Below are positions 26,227-35,466 of a stretch of DNA of 64,000 nucleotides, one piece after another. Each line of letters opens with the position of its first letter. The stretch's first letter is position 1. Source of the DNA: Defluviitaleaceae bacterium (GTDB lineage: Bacteria > Bacillota > Clostridia > Lachnospirales > WQUN01); NCBI GenBank assembly GCA_009780185.1, contig WRAN01000015.1:1-64000 (forward strand), given 5' to 3'. The position numbers and the translations under genes were made by a program. Below the pieces are notes generated by a model. That model saw nothing but the letters and a program-made list of their open reading frames with translations, was not told where the DNA came from and did not search any database.

Positions 26227-29085
26227 CTACAAAACATCTTTCAAAAACATGCCTGTAAAGGAGCCTTCGCATCTTGCTACTTCTTCAGGGGTGCCGCTTG
26301 CTACTATCGTACCGCCGCCTCTCCCCCCCTCTGGACCTAGGTCAATTATATGGTCGGCAGTTTTTATCATATCCAGATTGTGCTCAATTACTACTACTGT
26401 GTTGCCCCAGTCGGTAAGCTTTTGAAGAATCTCTATTAGCCTGTGGACATCGGCGGCGTGTAGTCCTGTGGTTGGCTCATCCAGTACGTATAGGGTTTTG
26501 CCAGTAGCGCGGCGGCTTAGTTCTGTTGCCAATTTTACCCGCTGGGCTTCGCCCCCGGATAGGGTGGTAGAGGACTGGCCTAGCTTTACATAGGTCAAGC
26601 CTACATCGTACAAGGTTTGGAGCTTGTCCCGCAGGCGGGGAAGACTTTCGAAGAATGTCAAGGCATCCTCTACAGTCATATCCAGCACATCTGATATGGA
26701 TTTTCCTTTGTATTTTACTTCTAGGGTCTCACGGTTATAACGCTTGCCGTGGCAGACTTCGCAGGGTACATATACATCTGGCAAGAAGTGCATCTCTATT
26801 TTTATTATTCCGTCACCGGAGCAAGCCTCGCATCTGCCTCCTTTTATATTGAAGCTGAAGCGGCCTTTTTGGTAGCCTCGCACTTTTGCCTCCGGCACTT
26901 GAGCAAATACATCGCGCACCAGGTCAAATAAGCCTGTGTAGGTGGCTGGGTTAGAACGGGGTGTGCGGCCTATGGGGCTTTGGTCAATGTTGATTATTTT
27001 GTCCAGATGCTCTAGGCCCGTAATATCGTTGTGTCGGCCCGGTTTGGTTTTGGCACGGTTTAAGTCTCTTGCTAGACGTTTATATAGTATTTCGTTTACT
27101 AGAGAGCTTTTTCCTGAGCCGCTTACACCAGTTACGCATGTGAATATCCCTAGTGGGATTTCAGCGTCAATATTTTGCAGGTTGTTTTCCGAAGCTCCGG
27201 TTACGCATAAACGACGATCTCCTGCCGCACGGCGTGTGGATGGGGTTTCTATTTTCAGCTTTCCGCTAAGATACTGGCCGGTTATTGAGCGCTTGCAAGA
27301 AAGGAGGCCTTTTATCTTCCCTGCATAAACCACTTCACCTCCATGTACGCCAGCACCCGGACCAATGTCAACGATATAGTCTGAAGCTTCCATTGTATCT
27401 GTGTCGTGCTCTACTACAATTAGGGTGTTGCCGATATCTGTAAGATGGCGGAGGGTTTTTAGTAAGCGGCCATTGTCTCGCTGGTGCAGGCCGATGCTAG
27501 GCTCGTCTAAGATGTAGACCACCCCAACCAGTCCGGATCCTATTTGGGTAGCGAGGCGAATCCGTTGGGCTTCACCACCGGAAAGAGAGCCGGCAGCACG
27601 GCCAAGAGTAAGATAATCCAGACCGACATCCATAAGAAAACCTGTGCGGGCGTGGATTTCTTTTAAAATAGGCCCGGCTATTATTAACTGAGTTGCTGTA
27701 AGGGTAAGAGATATAAAGAACTCCTGCACATCCCCAATAGTCATATCCGTAACCTGTGAGATATTCAAATCTCCGACAGTGATTGCAAGTACTTCTGGCT
27801 TAAGCCGCCGCCCTGTACAGGCAGGGCAGCTGATACTGGTCATAAAAGCCTCGTATTCTTGTTTCATGTAATTAGACGAAGTCTCCTTATACCGCCTCCA
27901 CTGGCTGTTAATAATACCTTCGTGGGTATATGAGTATGACCTCTGGGTTCCATCTTGACTTTGGTATGTGATGTTTAGCTTCTTATCTGTGCCGTTCATG
28001 ATTATGTCTTGGATGGAAGAAGGCAAATCTTCGTAAGGAGTTGCTAAGTCAAAATTATATGTCTCACTTAATGCCCGCATTATCCCACGTGCGCCACTGT
28101 TCTCGTCTTTGATAGCGTTCCAGCCCGGCGCTGCAATAGCACCTTGTGCTATTGAGAGCGCCGGATTAGGAACGATAAGTTCTGGGTCGAAAATCAGCTT
28201 CACCCCAAGGCCGGCGCAATCACCACAGGCTCCGGCTGGATTATTAAAAGAGAACATCCTAGGCTCTATTTCCGAAAGACTTACCCCGCAGTCTGTGCAG
28301 GCGAAATTTTGGCTGAAGGTAATATCCTGGGCAGCATCAGAGTCTTTTTCCTGGACATTCATAATCAGCAAGCCCCCAGTAAGAACCATAGCCGCTTCAA
28401 TGGATTCTGATAGGCGTTTTTGTATTCCTTCTCGTATGACAATCCTGTCGATTACTATATCTATCGTGTGCTTCTTATTTTTTTCTAATTGTATGGTTTC
28501 GCCAAGGTCGTAAATAATCCCGTCTATACGGGCGCGTACATATCCGGAACGACGGGCGTCTTCCAGCAGCTTTGTATGCTCGCCCTTGCGGGCACGAACT
28601 ACAGGTGCTAGAACTTGAAGTCGAGTATTTTCCGCAAAAGTTAAAATCCTATCTACGATTTGGTCAACGGTTTGCCGCTCCACGACTTTGCCGCAGATAT
28701 GACAATGAGGGATGCCTACACGAGCAAATAGCAGGCGCAGGTAGTCATATATCTCTGTGACAGTACCTACGGTGGAGCGGGGATTTTGGCTGGTGGTTTT
28801 TTGGTCGATAGAAATGGCGGGGCTAAGGCCTTCGATGAAATCAACGTCAGGCTTTTCCATCTGCCCAAGGAACTGGCGGGCGTATGCGGAAAGCGATTCT
28901 ACATATCTACGTTGGCCTTCGGCGTATATGGTGTCAAAGGCTAGAGAAGTCTTGCCTGAGCCACTAAGGCCAGTAAATACTACCATTTGGTTCCGTGGGA
29001 TGGTTAAGTCTACATTTTTAAGATTATTGCCTCTGGCACCTTTGATTATTATTTCATCTTTGCTTTTATTGGTATTTTGACTCAT
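26227..29085 (-). CDS. uvrA: Excinuclease ABC subunit UvrA
   Basis: The damage-recognition ATPase of nucleotide excision repair, 952 residues, full family length. Two ABC modules are visible: Walker A GLSGSGKT (39-46) and GVSGSGKSS in the second half, and signatures [13 protein letters not shown] and [13 protein letters not shown]. Zinc-binding cysteine pairs include CHICGK (128-131), CPACTG, and the pair CEACSG and CEVCHG. The start at 29085 has AAAGGGG upstream. A longer frame to 29157 adds 24 residues unlike any UvrA that come from a repeated non-coding segment. uvrB is not in the window. Confidence 0.97.
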   Translation of the reverse strand: MSQNTNKSKDEIIIKGARGNNLKNVDLTIPRNQMVVFTGLSGSGKTSLAFDTIYAEGQRRYVESLSAYARQFLGQMEKPDVDFIEGLSPAISIDQKTTSQNPRSTVGTVTEIYDYLRLLFARVGIPHCHICGKVVERQTVDQIVDRILTFAENTRLQVLAPVVRARKGEHTKLLEDARRSGYVRARIDGIIYDLGETIQLEKNKKHTIDIVIDRIVIREGIQKRLSESIEAAMVLTGGLLIMNVQEKDSDAAQDITFSQNFACTDCGVSLSEIEPRMFSFNNPAGACGDCAGLGVKLIFDPELIVPNPALSIAQGAIAAPGWNAIKDENSGARGIMRALSETYNFDLATPYEDLPSSIQDIIMNGTDKKLNITYQSQDGTQRSYSYTHEGIINSQWRRYKETSSNYMKQEYEAFMTSISCPACTGRRLKPEVLAITVGDLNISQVTDMTIGDVQEFFISLTLTATQLIIAGPILKEIHARTGFLMDVGLDYLTLGRAAGSLSGGEAQRIRLATQIGSGLVGVVYILDEPSIGLHQRDNGRLLKTLRHLTDIGNTLIVVEHDTDTMEASDYIVDIGPGAGVHGGEVVYAGKIKGLLSCKRSITGQYLSGKLKIETPSTRRAAGDRRLCVTGASENNLQNIDAEIPLGIFTCVTGVSGSGKSSLVNEILYKRLARDLNRAKTKPGRHNDITGLEHLDKIINIDQSPIGRTPRSNPATYTGLFDLVRDVFAQVPEAKVRGYQKGRFSFNIKGGRCEACSGDGIIKIEMHFLPDVYVPCEVCHGKRYNRETLEVKYKGKSISDVLDMTVEDALTFFESLPRLRDKLQTLYDVGLTYVKLGQSSTTLSGGEAQRVKLATELSRRATGKTLYVLDEPTTGLHAADVHRLIEILQKLTDWGNTVVVIEHNLDMIKTADHIIDLGPEGGRGGGTIVASGTPEEVARCEGSFTGMFLKDVL

Positions 29086-29132
29086 GCAATTGATTTCCCC
29101 TTTGTATGTTCTTCGAACATATTTTACCCTAG

Positions 29133-29218
29133 GTGAAAATCTTATGTAACGGAACATTCGTTCTGTGGTATGTATATCTTTTTACTACTCGCATTAAAAA
29201 AGGCGGCTTCAAGATTTT
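29133..29218. repeat. 86-bp duplicated segment, copy 1 (uvrA leader)
   Basis: Starts GTGAAAATCTTATGTAACGG and matches 30792-30877 with only one or a few mismatches. It contains half of the terminator of the membrane-protein pair and the sequence just upstream of uvrA. Confidence 0.85.
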
Positions 29219-29232
29219 CTCAAAGTCACCTT
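29196..29232 (-). terminator. Terminator of the membrane-protein pair
   Basis: On the minus strand AGGTGACTTT pairs imperfectly with GAAGCCGCCTTTTTT. It lies about 75 bases after the stop at 29305. Confidence 0.6.
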
Positions 29233-29304
29233 TATATATTTCAACTTCATCTCAATATTTCTTGATAATTGATAATACTTACAGACATTCAATATAGGAG
29301 AGTT

Positions 29305-29757
29305 TCATCCATGCATCCAAAGGGTTCTGGCATTGTCAATTATGACCCCTACAATTAATACCCGCCAAAGATTCACTCCTGCCCTCGCCCAATTATCCAG
29401 CTCGAATAACCAACCGCCATTACTCATTAAAATCGAAATGGAAAACGGCAAACAGATAATTGCTACGTATCGAGCATAATATATAGGCGAATAAGGAAGT
29501 AAATCTAGACCCATGGTCTTTGGGCATTTATCAAAAAGATGTGGCAATATTCCACGCCGACCTAAAGATATCAATCCAAAAACATAAAGTAAAAGCGTTG
29601 CGAGGATAGATACAAGCCATCTAACTCTAAATACTACCTCATCAGATAAAAAACCAGATATAGAGTAATACAAAAAGGCAAGTATCACAGGAAAAGTTAA
29701 GATATATAGCACAAACATAAATATGTCTAAAGTATTATATTTCTTAGTTTGCGTCAT
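29305..29757 (-). CDS. Small four-helix membrane protein B, unknown function
   Basis: A 150-residue hydrophobic protein with about four predicted membrane segments (near 12-32, 42-62, 92-112, 128-145). I do not recognise a family. Its ATG overlaps the TGA of the upstream partner by four bases (ATGA), so the two are translationally coupled and probably form one complex. A terminator follows. Tryptophan- and tyrosine-rich loops and a C-terminal arginine-tryptophan end are seen, without catalytic motifs. Confidence 0.75.
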   Translation of the reverse strand: MTQTKKYNTLDIFMFVLYILTFPVILAFLYYSISGFLSDEVVFRVRWLVSILATLLLYVFGLISLGRRGILPHLFDKCPKTMGLDLLPYSPIYYARYVAIICLPFSISILMSNGGWLFELDNWARAGVNLWRVLIVGVIIDNARTLWMHG

Positions 29758-30248
29758 TGTACCTGCTCCTCTTCATACGTTTTAATCCGTCGATCATCTT
29801 TCTTAAACTGACTAACAAATTTATCCACCGCAATCAAGAGAATAAGTCCATACCCTACTGTAGTGAAATAGTTCCGTATCCCTTCCGACACCTCCAGATG
29901 TGGATTTATCATAAGCATATGGGATGAAACCAGGGCAAAAATGTAAAACAGGTACAAAGAAGACTTTACAGATACAAGGTTATATTTCTCCAAAATAAAA
30001 TAGTCAAAGTAAAAGGCAAGGATTCTATTCTTAAAAGGCTTTTTCTTACGCCTAGGGAAAAGATATAGCCTTACTTTATCTTCGATTATCACAGATATAA
30101 TGGTCGCCCCATTTAATATATAGGCAAAAAGCATATCCCCTTCGGCAAAATGCCATATAACCCAGTATGTTATCACCCCAAATGCAGCCGCACCCACTAA
30201 TGTCCATAGTCCCATAAGGAAATATGACCAGGCTTTTTTTATTGTCAT
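29754..30248 (-). CDS. Small four-helix membrane protein A, unknown function
   Basis: A 164-residue membrane protein. Helices lie near 8-30, 38-55, 96-113 and 128-146, with a basic loop FPRRKKKPFKNR after the second helix, so that loop is likely cytoplasmic. The C-terminus is charged. RBS AAAGGAG precedes the ATG. A TTGACA-16-TATGCT promoter and an 18-bp palindrome lie upstream. The 3' half of this gene is duplicated at about 30540-30788. No known family is recognised. With its coupled partner it may be a small transporter, immunity or sensing unit; that is a guess from size only. Confidence 0.75.
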   Translation of the reverse strand: MTIKKAWSYFLMGLWTLVGAAAFGVITYWVIWHFAEGDMLFAYILNGATIISVIIEDKVRLYLFPRRKKKPFKNRILAFYFDYFILEKYNLVSVKSSLYLFYIFALVSSHMLMINPHLEVSEGIRNYFTTVGYGLILLIAVDKFVSQFKKDDRRIKTYEEEQVQ

Positions 30249-30295
30249 TGTGCTCTCCTTTAATCTATTGCATACTTTTGCTTAGCTTGTTGATG

Positions 30296-30313
30296 TAGCG
30301 AATTAATTCGCTA
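30296..30313. promoter_or_regulatory. Perfect 18-bp palindrome, probable operator
   Basis: TAGCGAATT and AATTCGCTA form a perfect palindrome that would cover about +3 to +20 of the transcript from the promoter at 30323-30350. That is a typical repressor position. No adjacent gene encodes an obvious cognate repressor. Confidence 0.55.
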
Positions 30314-30322
30314 TATATGCAC

Positions 30323-30350
30323 AGCATAAGACGTGATATATTTTTGTCAA
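30323..30350 (-). promoter_or_regulatory. Sigma-A promoter of the membrane-protein pair
   Basis: Minus strand TTGACA (30350-30345), 16-base spacer, TATGCT (30328-30323), about 75 bases before the start at 30248. Confidence 0.65.
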
Positions 30351-30370
30351 TACTTTTTACAATGCATTTA

Positions 30371-30408
30371 AAAACACCCACATAAGCTGTTTTTAACTTA
30401 TGTAGGTG
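30371..30408 (-). terminator. Terminator after the glgD remnant
   Basis: CACCTACATAAG pairs with CTTATGTGGGTG on the minus strand around a 10-base loop, followed by a U-rich run. Confidence 0.75.
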
Positions 30409-30430
30409 CTGTATTGGTTTAAAGACTTAA

Positions 30431-30517
30431 CTACAGCCTCTTCTTAGGCACAATTACTGGGGCATCTACTGTCCCAATAACCCGTTCACCTTCAGGAATA
30501 ATAACATCCTTAATCAT
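30431..30517 (-). pseudogene. Duplicated 3' end of glgD (remnant)
   Basis: An 87-base ORF that reads [16 protein letters not shown] and ends in VIVPKKRL. It is nearly identical to the last 28 residues of the intact GlgD (32855-33964), which ends VIVPKVRL. The match covers about 69 bases, 30444-30512 against 32869-32937, in the same orientation. It is too short to fold as an enzyme and is a displaced gene end. Confidence 0.8.
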
Positions 30518-30522
30518 AAACT

Positions 30523-30816
30523 TCACTTTATATCACCCTTCTCCTGTTCTTCCTCATATGCCTTAATCCTACTATCATCTTTCTTAAACTGACTAACAAA
30601 TTTATCCATCGCAATCAAGAGAATAAGCCTATATCCTACTATAGTGAAATAATTCCATATCCCTTCCGACACCTCCAGATGCGGATTTATCATAAGCATA
30701 TGGGATGAAACCAGGGCAAAAATGTAAAACAGGTACAGAGAAGACTTTACAGATACAAGGTTATATTTCTCCAAAATAAAATAGTCAAAAAGTGAAAATC
30801 TTATGTAACGGAACAT
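30523..30816 (-). pseudogene. Truncated, chimeric copy of membrane protein A
   Basis: The frame encodes eight residues from the duplicated uvrA leader (MFRYIRFS) joined to the last three fifths of membrane protein A, starting at FDYFILEKYN. About 250 bases (30540-30788) match 29761-30008 at roughly 90% by eye, with changes such as R to W and T to I. The first two helices are lost and no good ribosome-binding site precedes the ATG. Probably a non-functional remnant, although the frame remains open. Confidence 0.75.
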
Positions 30817-30877
30817 TCGCTCTGTGGTATGTATATCTTTTTACTACTCGCATTAAAAAAGGCGGCTTCAAGATTTA
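30792..30877. repeat. 86-bp duplicated segment, copy 2
   Basis: Copy of 29133-29218, here joined directly to the interior of a truncated membrane-protein gene. It carries half of the terminator of the coiled-coil gene. Confidence 0.85.
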
Positions 30878-30890
30878 CCAAAGCCACCTT
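30855..30890 (-). terminator. Terminator of the coiled-coil/NPCBM gene
   Basis: Minus strand GGTGGCTTT pairs with GAAGCCGCC and is followed by TTTTTT. The stem is better paired here than in the copy at 29196-29232. Confidence 0.75.
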
Positions 30891-30956
30891 CAAAAATATG
30901 CAACACATCGAAACAACATAGTGCTAATTTATCTATTTTCTTACTCTCTTATGCTT

Positions 30957-31832
30957 CTATTCAATCCACGCATCGAAAATAACAACACTTGATTCCCATC
31001 GCGAATGAATATGTTGTTCAATCATTAATTGTACAACGCCTTCTACATTAAGAGTAAATGAGCGCGGCATATCATTTACTCCAACTATAATTCTATATAT
31101 TTCACGTCCATCGCCAAAGAATATGAATGTACTTTGTTCTCGACGCGTGCCATCCAATCGACCAATATATGCATTTAAAATCCTGTACTGATTGTTAAGA
31201 TTATGCCGTGTCCATGCACTAGCACCGCCTCTAAATTCGAGCGCGTTTTCAACTCTATTACCTGCAACTAATACATTCACATTTGGTTCACGCACGTGGT
31301 TAGATTCAAAAGGAGGGACTTCTTCCCAAAAAATAGCCCTATTGCCTATAGCGGGCACATTATTGCCACTAGTGTTCGCACTTATTCTTATTCTCAGCTC
31401 TGCATTTTCTGCCTCAAGAGCAGCAATATGATCTTCATATTCACGAATCTGCTCAGTATTTTGCTCAACTAATAGACGAATTTCTTCCTTTAGTGCATCG
31501 TTTTCACTAATTAAACCATCAATCTGGTTTTGAAACTCAGCTATTTGTTCAAGCTCTTGTTCTGCAATTAATAGTTGCTCTTGCAATCTAGTCAAATCGG
31601 CTTGATGCTCTGTAATTTCTTGCGATATTACTTCTACAGACTGCATTGTCGGGTCAACTGACCCGAGAATAATGGATATCTCATTCACAACACTGGCTGC
31701 ACCTTGATTTATGCCCTCATCAAAGCCACGACTGTTTCCGGCACTATACGAAAAATAACCAGCAATACCAGTGATTAAAGCAGCGGTAATTGTTGCTCCA
31801 GCTATTATCAAGTGCTTAATGTATTTTTTCAT
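30957..31832 (-). CDS. Membrane-anchored coiled-coil protein with NPCBM-like C-terminal domain
   Basis: A 291-residue surface protein. A basic start and one membrane segment (about 6-28) anchor it. Residues about 65-155 are a Gln/Glu-rich coiled coil with heptad-like leucines. The last 110 residues (NNQYRILNAYIGRLDG ... TFIFFGDGREIYR ... GVVQLMIE) resemble the NPCBM/galactose-binding-like domain found in glycosidases, so it may bind sugars outside the cell. Two ATGs lie side by side; I prefer 31832, seven bases from GGGAGGG, over 31835. Two possible promoters precede it. The gene lies in the AT-rich accessory patch. Function beyond binding is unknown. Confidence 0.8.
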   Translation of the reverse strand: MKKYIKHLIIAGATITAALITGIAGYFSYSAGNSRGFDEGINQGAASVVNEISIILGSVDPTMQSVEVISQEITEHQADLTRLQEQLLIAEQELEQIAEFQNQIDGLISENDALKEEIRLLVEQNTEQIREYEDHIAALEAENAELRIRISANTSGNNVPAIGNRAIFWEEVPPFESNHVREPNVNVLVAGNRVENALEFRGGASAWTRHNLNNQYRILNAYIGRLDGTRREQSTFIFFGDGREIYRIIVGVNDMPRSFTLNVEGVVQLMIEQHIHSRWESSVVIFDAWIE

Positions 31833-31863
31833 CATATACCCTCCCTTTTCTAGCTATTAGCAT

Positions 31864-31920
31864 CGTATAATCACCCCTCGTTGTTATGACAATTCTATAC
31901 CATTAACATTGATAAATCAA
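31864..31920 (-). promoter_or_regulatory. Two candidate sigma-A promoters of the coiled-coil gene
   Basis: TTGTCA-17-TATACG (31892-31864) and TTGATT-17-TAGAAT (31920-31892) both read toward the gene on the minus strand. Which is used cannot be decided. Confidence 0.45.
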
Positions 31921-32000
31921 CAATATAATGCTTTACAGTACATAAATCAACACAGACTATATTTTTTTAAATTAAACACAATTTCAAATAATACTATAAT

Positions 32001-32048
32001 AAAAAGCACCTGAGTAAGCCATTTTTGACTTATGCAGGCGCTTTTTTT
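32001..32048 (-). terminator. Terminator after vapC
   Basis: AAAAAGCaCCTG-type arm pairs with CAGGcGCTTTTT around an inner TAAG/CTTA stem. U-run for minus-strand transcripts; 15 bases after the stop at 32063. Confidence 0.75.
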
Positions 32049-32062
32049 AGAAACTAGTATTA

Positions 32063-32467
32063 TTACGACAGTGACCAATCAACTAAACTAATTCCGTCCA
32101 TATTAATAAAATCGTCAGTATTATTTGTTACAAGGGTATACCCATTCAATATACAGAAGGCTCCAATAAGTATATCTATCTCTCCTACGGTAAAACCTTT
32201 TCGATATAAGGTTTCGTAAACCAGAGCAGCATATTTCCAAGCATGCACATTCATTTTGGCAACTTCACATTCTTGCAAAAGAATTTGATAATTAGCCTCT
32301 TTCCTTGGCGCTGATGCGATGCGAAATCCACGACTTATTTCATAATCTACAACTTGGGGGATGATTATATCGTGGTTTTGCGTGATAACTTTCCTTAAAT
32401 TAGTTCGCACATTAGAGTCATTTCGCAGATAGCGTATGACAATGTTTGTATCCAACACATAAATCAT
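32063..32467 (-). CDS. VapC-type PIN-domain toxin
   Basis: A ribonuclease toxin of 134 residues with all four PIN acidic positions: Asp6 in VLDTN, Glu43 in DYEISRG, Asp98 in GEIDILIG and Asp118/119 in TNNTDDF. PIN toxins cleave tRNA or rRNA. Its ATG follows AGGAGGGTGCT and starts nine bases after the stop of the upstream antitoxin gene, the usual antitoxin-toxin order. The family call is firm; the RNA target is unknown. Confidence 0.92.
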   Translation of the reverse strand: MIYVLDTNIVIRYLRNDSNVRTNLRKVITQNHDIIIPQVVDYEISRGFRIASAPRKEANYQILLQECEVAKMNVHAWKYAALVYETLYRKGFTVGEIDILIGAFCILNGYTLVTNNTDDFINMDGISLVDWSLS

Positions 32468-32476
32468 AGCACCCTC

Positions 32477-32746
32477 CTAATCCTTTAAGTCAAGAGGAGG
32501 ATTCATACTTTTGGAACGCTGAAAATAGATATCTGGCAGTTCTTCGTTCATTGACAGTTCAATGGCAGATTCTAATTGATTTAGCCACTGGATGCGGGAA
32601 TCATTGGATCTAGTTTTATAACTATCTTCTGACTTATTTTCAGGAAAATCCAATATTGTGACAATTGCCTGACTACCTTTGGGTATTGTAATTGGTTTTA
32701 GCGGAACAAACTTCCCATCATCATAGTATGCTTTTACTGCTTGCAT
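32477..32746 (-). CDS. AF2212/DUF104-like antitoxin of the vapBC pair
   Basis: An 89-residue protein whose start, AVKAYYDDGKFVPLKPI then GSQAIVTILDF, is the small beta-rich domain of the AF2212-like (DUF104) antitoxins that pair with PIN toxins. The C-terminal half is charged and probably wraps the toxin. A consensus-like promoter at 32778-32806 serves both genes, and the antitoxin probably represses it, as in related systems. Confidence 0.85.
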   Translation of the reverse strand: MQAVKAYYDDGKFVPLKPITIPKGSQAIVTILDFPENKSEDSYKTRSNDSRIQWLNQLESAIELSMNEELPDIYFQRSKSMNPPLDLKD

Positions 32747-32777
32747 AAAATTCGACCCCTTCCTTTGCTACATGGAT

Positions 32778-32806
32778 ACTATATCATTCTCACATTGATG
32801 TTGCAA
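32778..32806 (-). promoter_or_regulatory. Promoter of the vapBC-like operon
   Basis: Minus strand TTGCAA (32806-32801), 17-base spacer, TATAGT (32783-32778), about 30 bases before the antitoxin ATG. Confidence 0.65.
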
Positions 32807-32813
32807 AAGAGAT

Positions 32814-32842
32814 AAAAAGCCGACTCCATTGTGGAATCGGCA
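32814..32842 (-). terminator. Terminator of glgC-glgD
   Basis: GCCGATTCCA pairs with TGGAGTCGGC around a 3-base loop, followed by TTTTT on the minus strand, just after the glgD stop. Confidence 0.85.
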
Positions 32843-32854
32843 TTAGAATACCCT

Positions 32855-33964
32855 CTACAATCGTACTTTAGGCACAATTACCGGGGCATCCACTGTCCCA
32901 ATAACCCGTTCGCCTTCAGGAATAATAACATCCTTATCAATAATTGCGTGTTCTACAACACAGCCTCTACCAATTTCACTGCCTTCCATAATGATTGCAT
33001 TACTGATATGAGAGCCTTCCCCAGCGAATACCTTGCGGAATATTATGCTTCTGTTGGCATAACCGTTTAGTATAGCGCCACTACCTGCTAGACAGTTGAT
33101 AACTGTGGCTCCGGCGTTGTATTTTGCAGGGGGTTCATCTTTGGGCTTGGTTTTGATATATGGAAAAGTAGTCATAAACAGATTGCGTATATCTCGGTGC
33201 AGAAAGTCCATATTGCAATCGAAGTAGCTATGAATACTGTTTAGGTTGCGCCAATAGCCGTCAAAACGGTAGCCGTAGATTTTAAGGCGCTTACGATATC
33301 TGGCGAATAGGTCACGCACCAGCTCGTATCGGCCTTCAGGCACTATGGTTTGTATTAGATCTATAAGAAGCTGGCGTTTCATTATATATACCCCAATACT
33401 AGCTAGGTCAGATTGAGGCTCGAGGGGCTTTTCTTCTAGGTCTTGCATACGCTCGTGCTCATCTAATTCCATTACGCCATACATACGGATATCATCATCG
33501 TCGGGTACGCGGCGGTACGCAATAGTGATGTCAGCACCTTTACGTAGGTGGTATGCCAGCATTTCGTTATAATCCATTTTGTATACGCAATCTCCAGAAG
33601 AAATTACAACGTATTCTTCTTGGCTGCGCTTTAAGAAGGTCAAGTTCTGGTGAATAGAGTCTGCTGTTCCTCTAAACCATGCGGAGTTATCGCTTGAGAG
33701 GAAGGGTGAGAGGATGAACAATCCACCTTGCTTACTACCTAAGTCCCACCATTTTGGAGAGGATAAATGGTCGTGTAGGGAGCGGGAATTATACTGGGTT
33801 ATTACCGCTACCTTTTTTATACCTGAATTGGTCATATTACTAAGAGGAAAGTCAATGGCTCTATAGCAGCTACCTACAGGAATGGCTGAAGTGGCTCTGA
33901 TGGTAGTTAGCTCTTGGAGGCGTTCGTTTTTGCCTCCGGCTAGAATTATACCTACGGCTTTCAT
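32855..33964 (-). CDS. glgD: Glycogen biosynthesis protein GlgD
   Basis: The partner subunit of ADP-glucose pyrophosphorylase in Firmicutes, 369 residues. An N-terminal nucleotidyltransferase fold starts [11 protein letters not shown] and keeps the [15 protein letters not shown] region, but the glycine-rich substrate loop is altered compared with GlgC, as is normal for GlgD. A left-handed helix of hexapeptide repeats forms the end ([16 protein letters not shown]). Its ATG overlaps the glgC stop by four bases (ATGA), so the two subunits are made together. The 3' end has a duplicate at 30431-30517. Confidence 0.95.
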   Translation of the reverse strand: MKAVGIILAGGKNERLQELTTIRATSAIPVGSCYRAIDFPLSNMTNSGIKKVAVITQYNSRSLHDHLSSPKWWDLGSKQGGLFILSPFLSSDNSAWFRGTADSIHQNLTFLKRSQEEYVVISSGDCVYKMDYNEMLAYHLRKGADITIAYRRVPDDDDIRMYGVMELDEHERMQDLEEKPLEPQSDLASIGVYIMKRQLLIDLIQTIVPEGRYELVRDLFARYRKRLKIYGYRFDGYWRNLNSIHSYFDCNMDFLHRDIRNLFMTTFPYIKTKPKDEPPAKYNAGATVINCLAGSGAILNGYANRSIIFRKVFAGEGSHISNAIIMEGSEIGRGCVVEHAIIDKDVIIPEGERVIGTVDAPVIVPKVRL

Positions 33965-35250
33965 TCTTCCACTCCTTCCATATGGGGGTCGCGCAGTATG
34001 CTTTGGCCGCTTTCCAGCCTGCCGTCTGGGTAGTCGTAAGGTACAGTTGGGCCATATACTACGCAGTTTTTGCCTATGCTTACTTTGTCGGGTATTTCTG
34101 TATGTTCCCCTAGTACTGTAATACCTGTATTGTAAAGCTTGGGCTTTTCGGCGTTTATGGTGTTTTCTCCTTCGCCTATTACAACATCTTCACCTATAGA
34201 GCAATCAGCATCGGCTATTACCCTGGTTAGGCGAGTGTTTCGTCCGACATAGCAGTTTTCCATTAGAATAGAATCCCGCACCACCGCCCCGGCTTCAACT
34301 ATTACCATAGGACCCAAGACTGAGTTATAAACCTCGCCGTACACCTCGCAACCCTCTGATAAAAGGGTAGCCTGGACTTTAGCATCGGGGCCGGTGTACA
34401 TTGGGGGTTGATGATCTGCGTCTGTGTAGATTTTGTCGAAGTCTTCGTAAAGATTAAACTCCGGTACGGTTTTTACTAAGTCCATGTTTGCTGACCAATA
34501 GGATTCTATTGTGCCTACGTCCATCCAATATTCTCCAAATGGATAGGCGCACATCTTGGCGCCATCGCTTAAAAGCATCGGAAGCACATGCATACCAAAA
34601 TCTGAGTTATTGTGAATATGACTATCTCGCTCAAGTGCATCCCGCAAAACAGGCCAGTTGAATATATATATTCCCATATTGGCTAGGTTGCTTTTGGGGT
34701 TTTGAGGTTTTTCTTCAAACTCAAAGATACGACTGTCATCGTGTACGTTCATTAGACCAAAGCGGCTTGCCTCTTCCCATGGCACTTCCAGAGCCGCTAT
34801 GGTTACATCAGATTTTTTTTCCTTGTGGAAATCCAGCATTTTTGCATAGTTCATCTTATAGATATGATCACCAGAAAGTATTAACACATAGTCTGGGTTA
34901 TAGCTTTCGATGAATTCTACATTTTGATAGATGGCATTGGCTGTACCTGTGTACCAATCCCCTTGGTCAGATTTTAGATGTGGTGCTAGAATGGTTACAC
35001 CGCCTAGCCGCCTATCTAAATCCCAGGGGATGCCGATACCTATGTGCTGATTTAGCTGTAGTGGTTGATACTGGGTTAAAACCCCAACTGTATCCACACC
35101 AGAGTTGATGCAGTTGGACATGGGAAAATCGATTACTCTGTATTTGCCGCCAAAAGATACCGCCGGTTTGGCTTTAGTTGCGGTAAGCACACCAAGGCGG
35201 CTACCCTGCCCGCCGGCAAGGAGCATTGCGATCATTTCTTTCTTTCGCAT
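33961..35250 (-). CDS. glgC: Glucose-1-phosphate adenylyltransferase GlgC
   Basis: Makes ADP-glucose from glucose-1-phosphate and ATP, the committed step of glycogen synthesis; 429 residues. Motifs: [14 protein letters not shown] for nucleotide binding, [25 protein letters not shown] and [10 protein letters not shown] in the active site, then the hexapeptide-repeat C-terminal domain. The ATG at 35250 follows GAGGTGGGTGG. A GTG four codons upstream lies inside that site and is less likely. The branching enzyme and synthase are not in the window. Confidence 0.97.
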   Translation of the reverse strand: MRKKEMIAMLLAGGQGSRLGVLTATKAKPAVSFGGKYRVIDFPMSNCINSGVDTVGVLTQYQPLQLNQHIGIGIPWDLDRRLGGVTILAPHLKSDQGDWYTGTANAIYQNVEFIESYNPDYVLILSGDHIYKMNYAKMLDFHKEKKSDVTIAALEVPWEEASRFGLMNVHDDSRIFEFEEKPQNPKSNLANMGIYIFNWPVLRDALERDSHIHNNSDFGMHVLPMLLSDGAKMCAYPFGEYWMDVGTIESYWSANMDLVKTVPEFNLYEDFDKIYTDADHQPPMYTGPDAKVQATLLSEGCEVYGEVYNSVLGPMVIVEAGAVVRDSILMENCYVGRNTRLTRVIADADCSIGEDVVIGEGENTINAEKPKLYNTGITVLGEHTEIPDKVSIGKNCVVYGPTVPYDYPDGRLESGQSILRDPHMEGVEE

Positions 35251-35296
35251 AAAACCACCCACCTCTGACTAAATTAATTAATTTAGGACTATCATA

Positions 35297-35416
35297 CCAT
35301 AAGAAGGTAACTTTTCACACATGTGTATGTATATTTCGCAGAAATATTTGCGGAAGAAGTTGGAATATCATATATTTATATGTAGGAATATATAAAAAAA
35401 TCTTGCCTTCTTATGG
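35297..35416. repeat. 11-bp inverted repeat in the glgC/murC divergent region
   Basis: CCATAAGAAGG (35297-35307) and CCTTCTTATGG (35406-35416) are perfect inverse copies separated by 98 bases. They flank the AT-rich region that must hold both divergent promoters. They may be a looped operator or chance. Confidence 0.4.
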
Positions 35417-35466
35417 GATTGCAATCACAAAATAAGAAAGGTAAGAAACTTAAAAGGAGGCGAATT

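Noticed and set aside
29086-29157. N-terminal extension of UvrA
   Set aside because: The 24 extra residues come from a duplicated non-coding segment, and AAAGGGG sits before the ATG at 29085.
35413-35466. Longer MurC start
   Set aside because: Basic residues only, and it ignores the AAAGGAGG before 35467.
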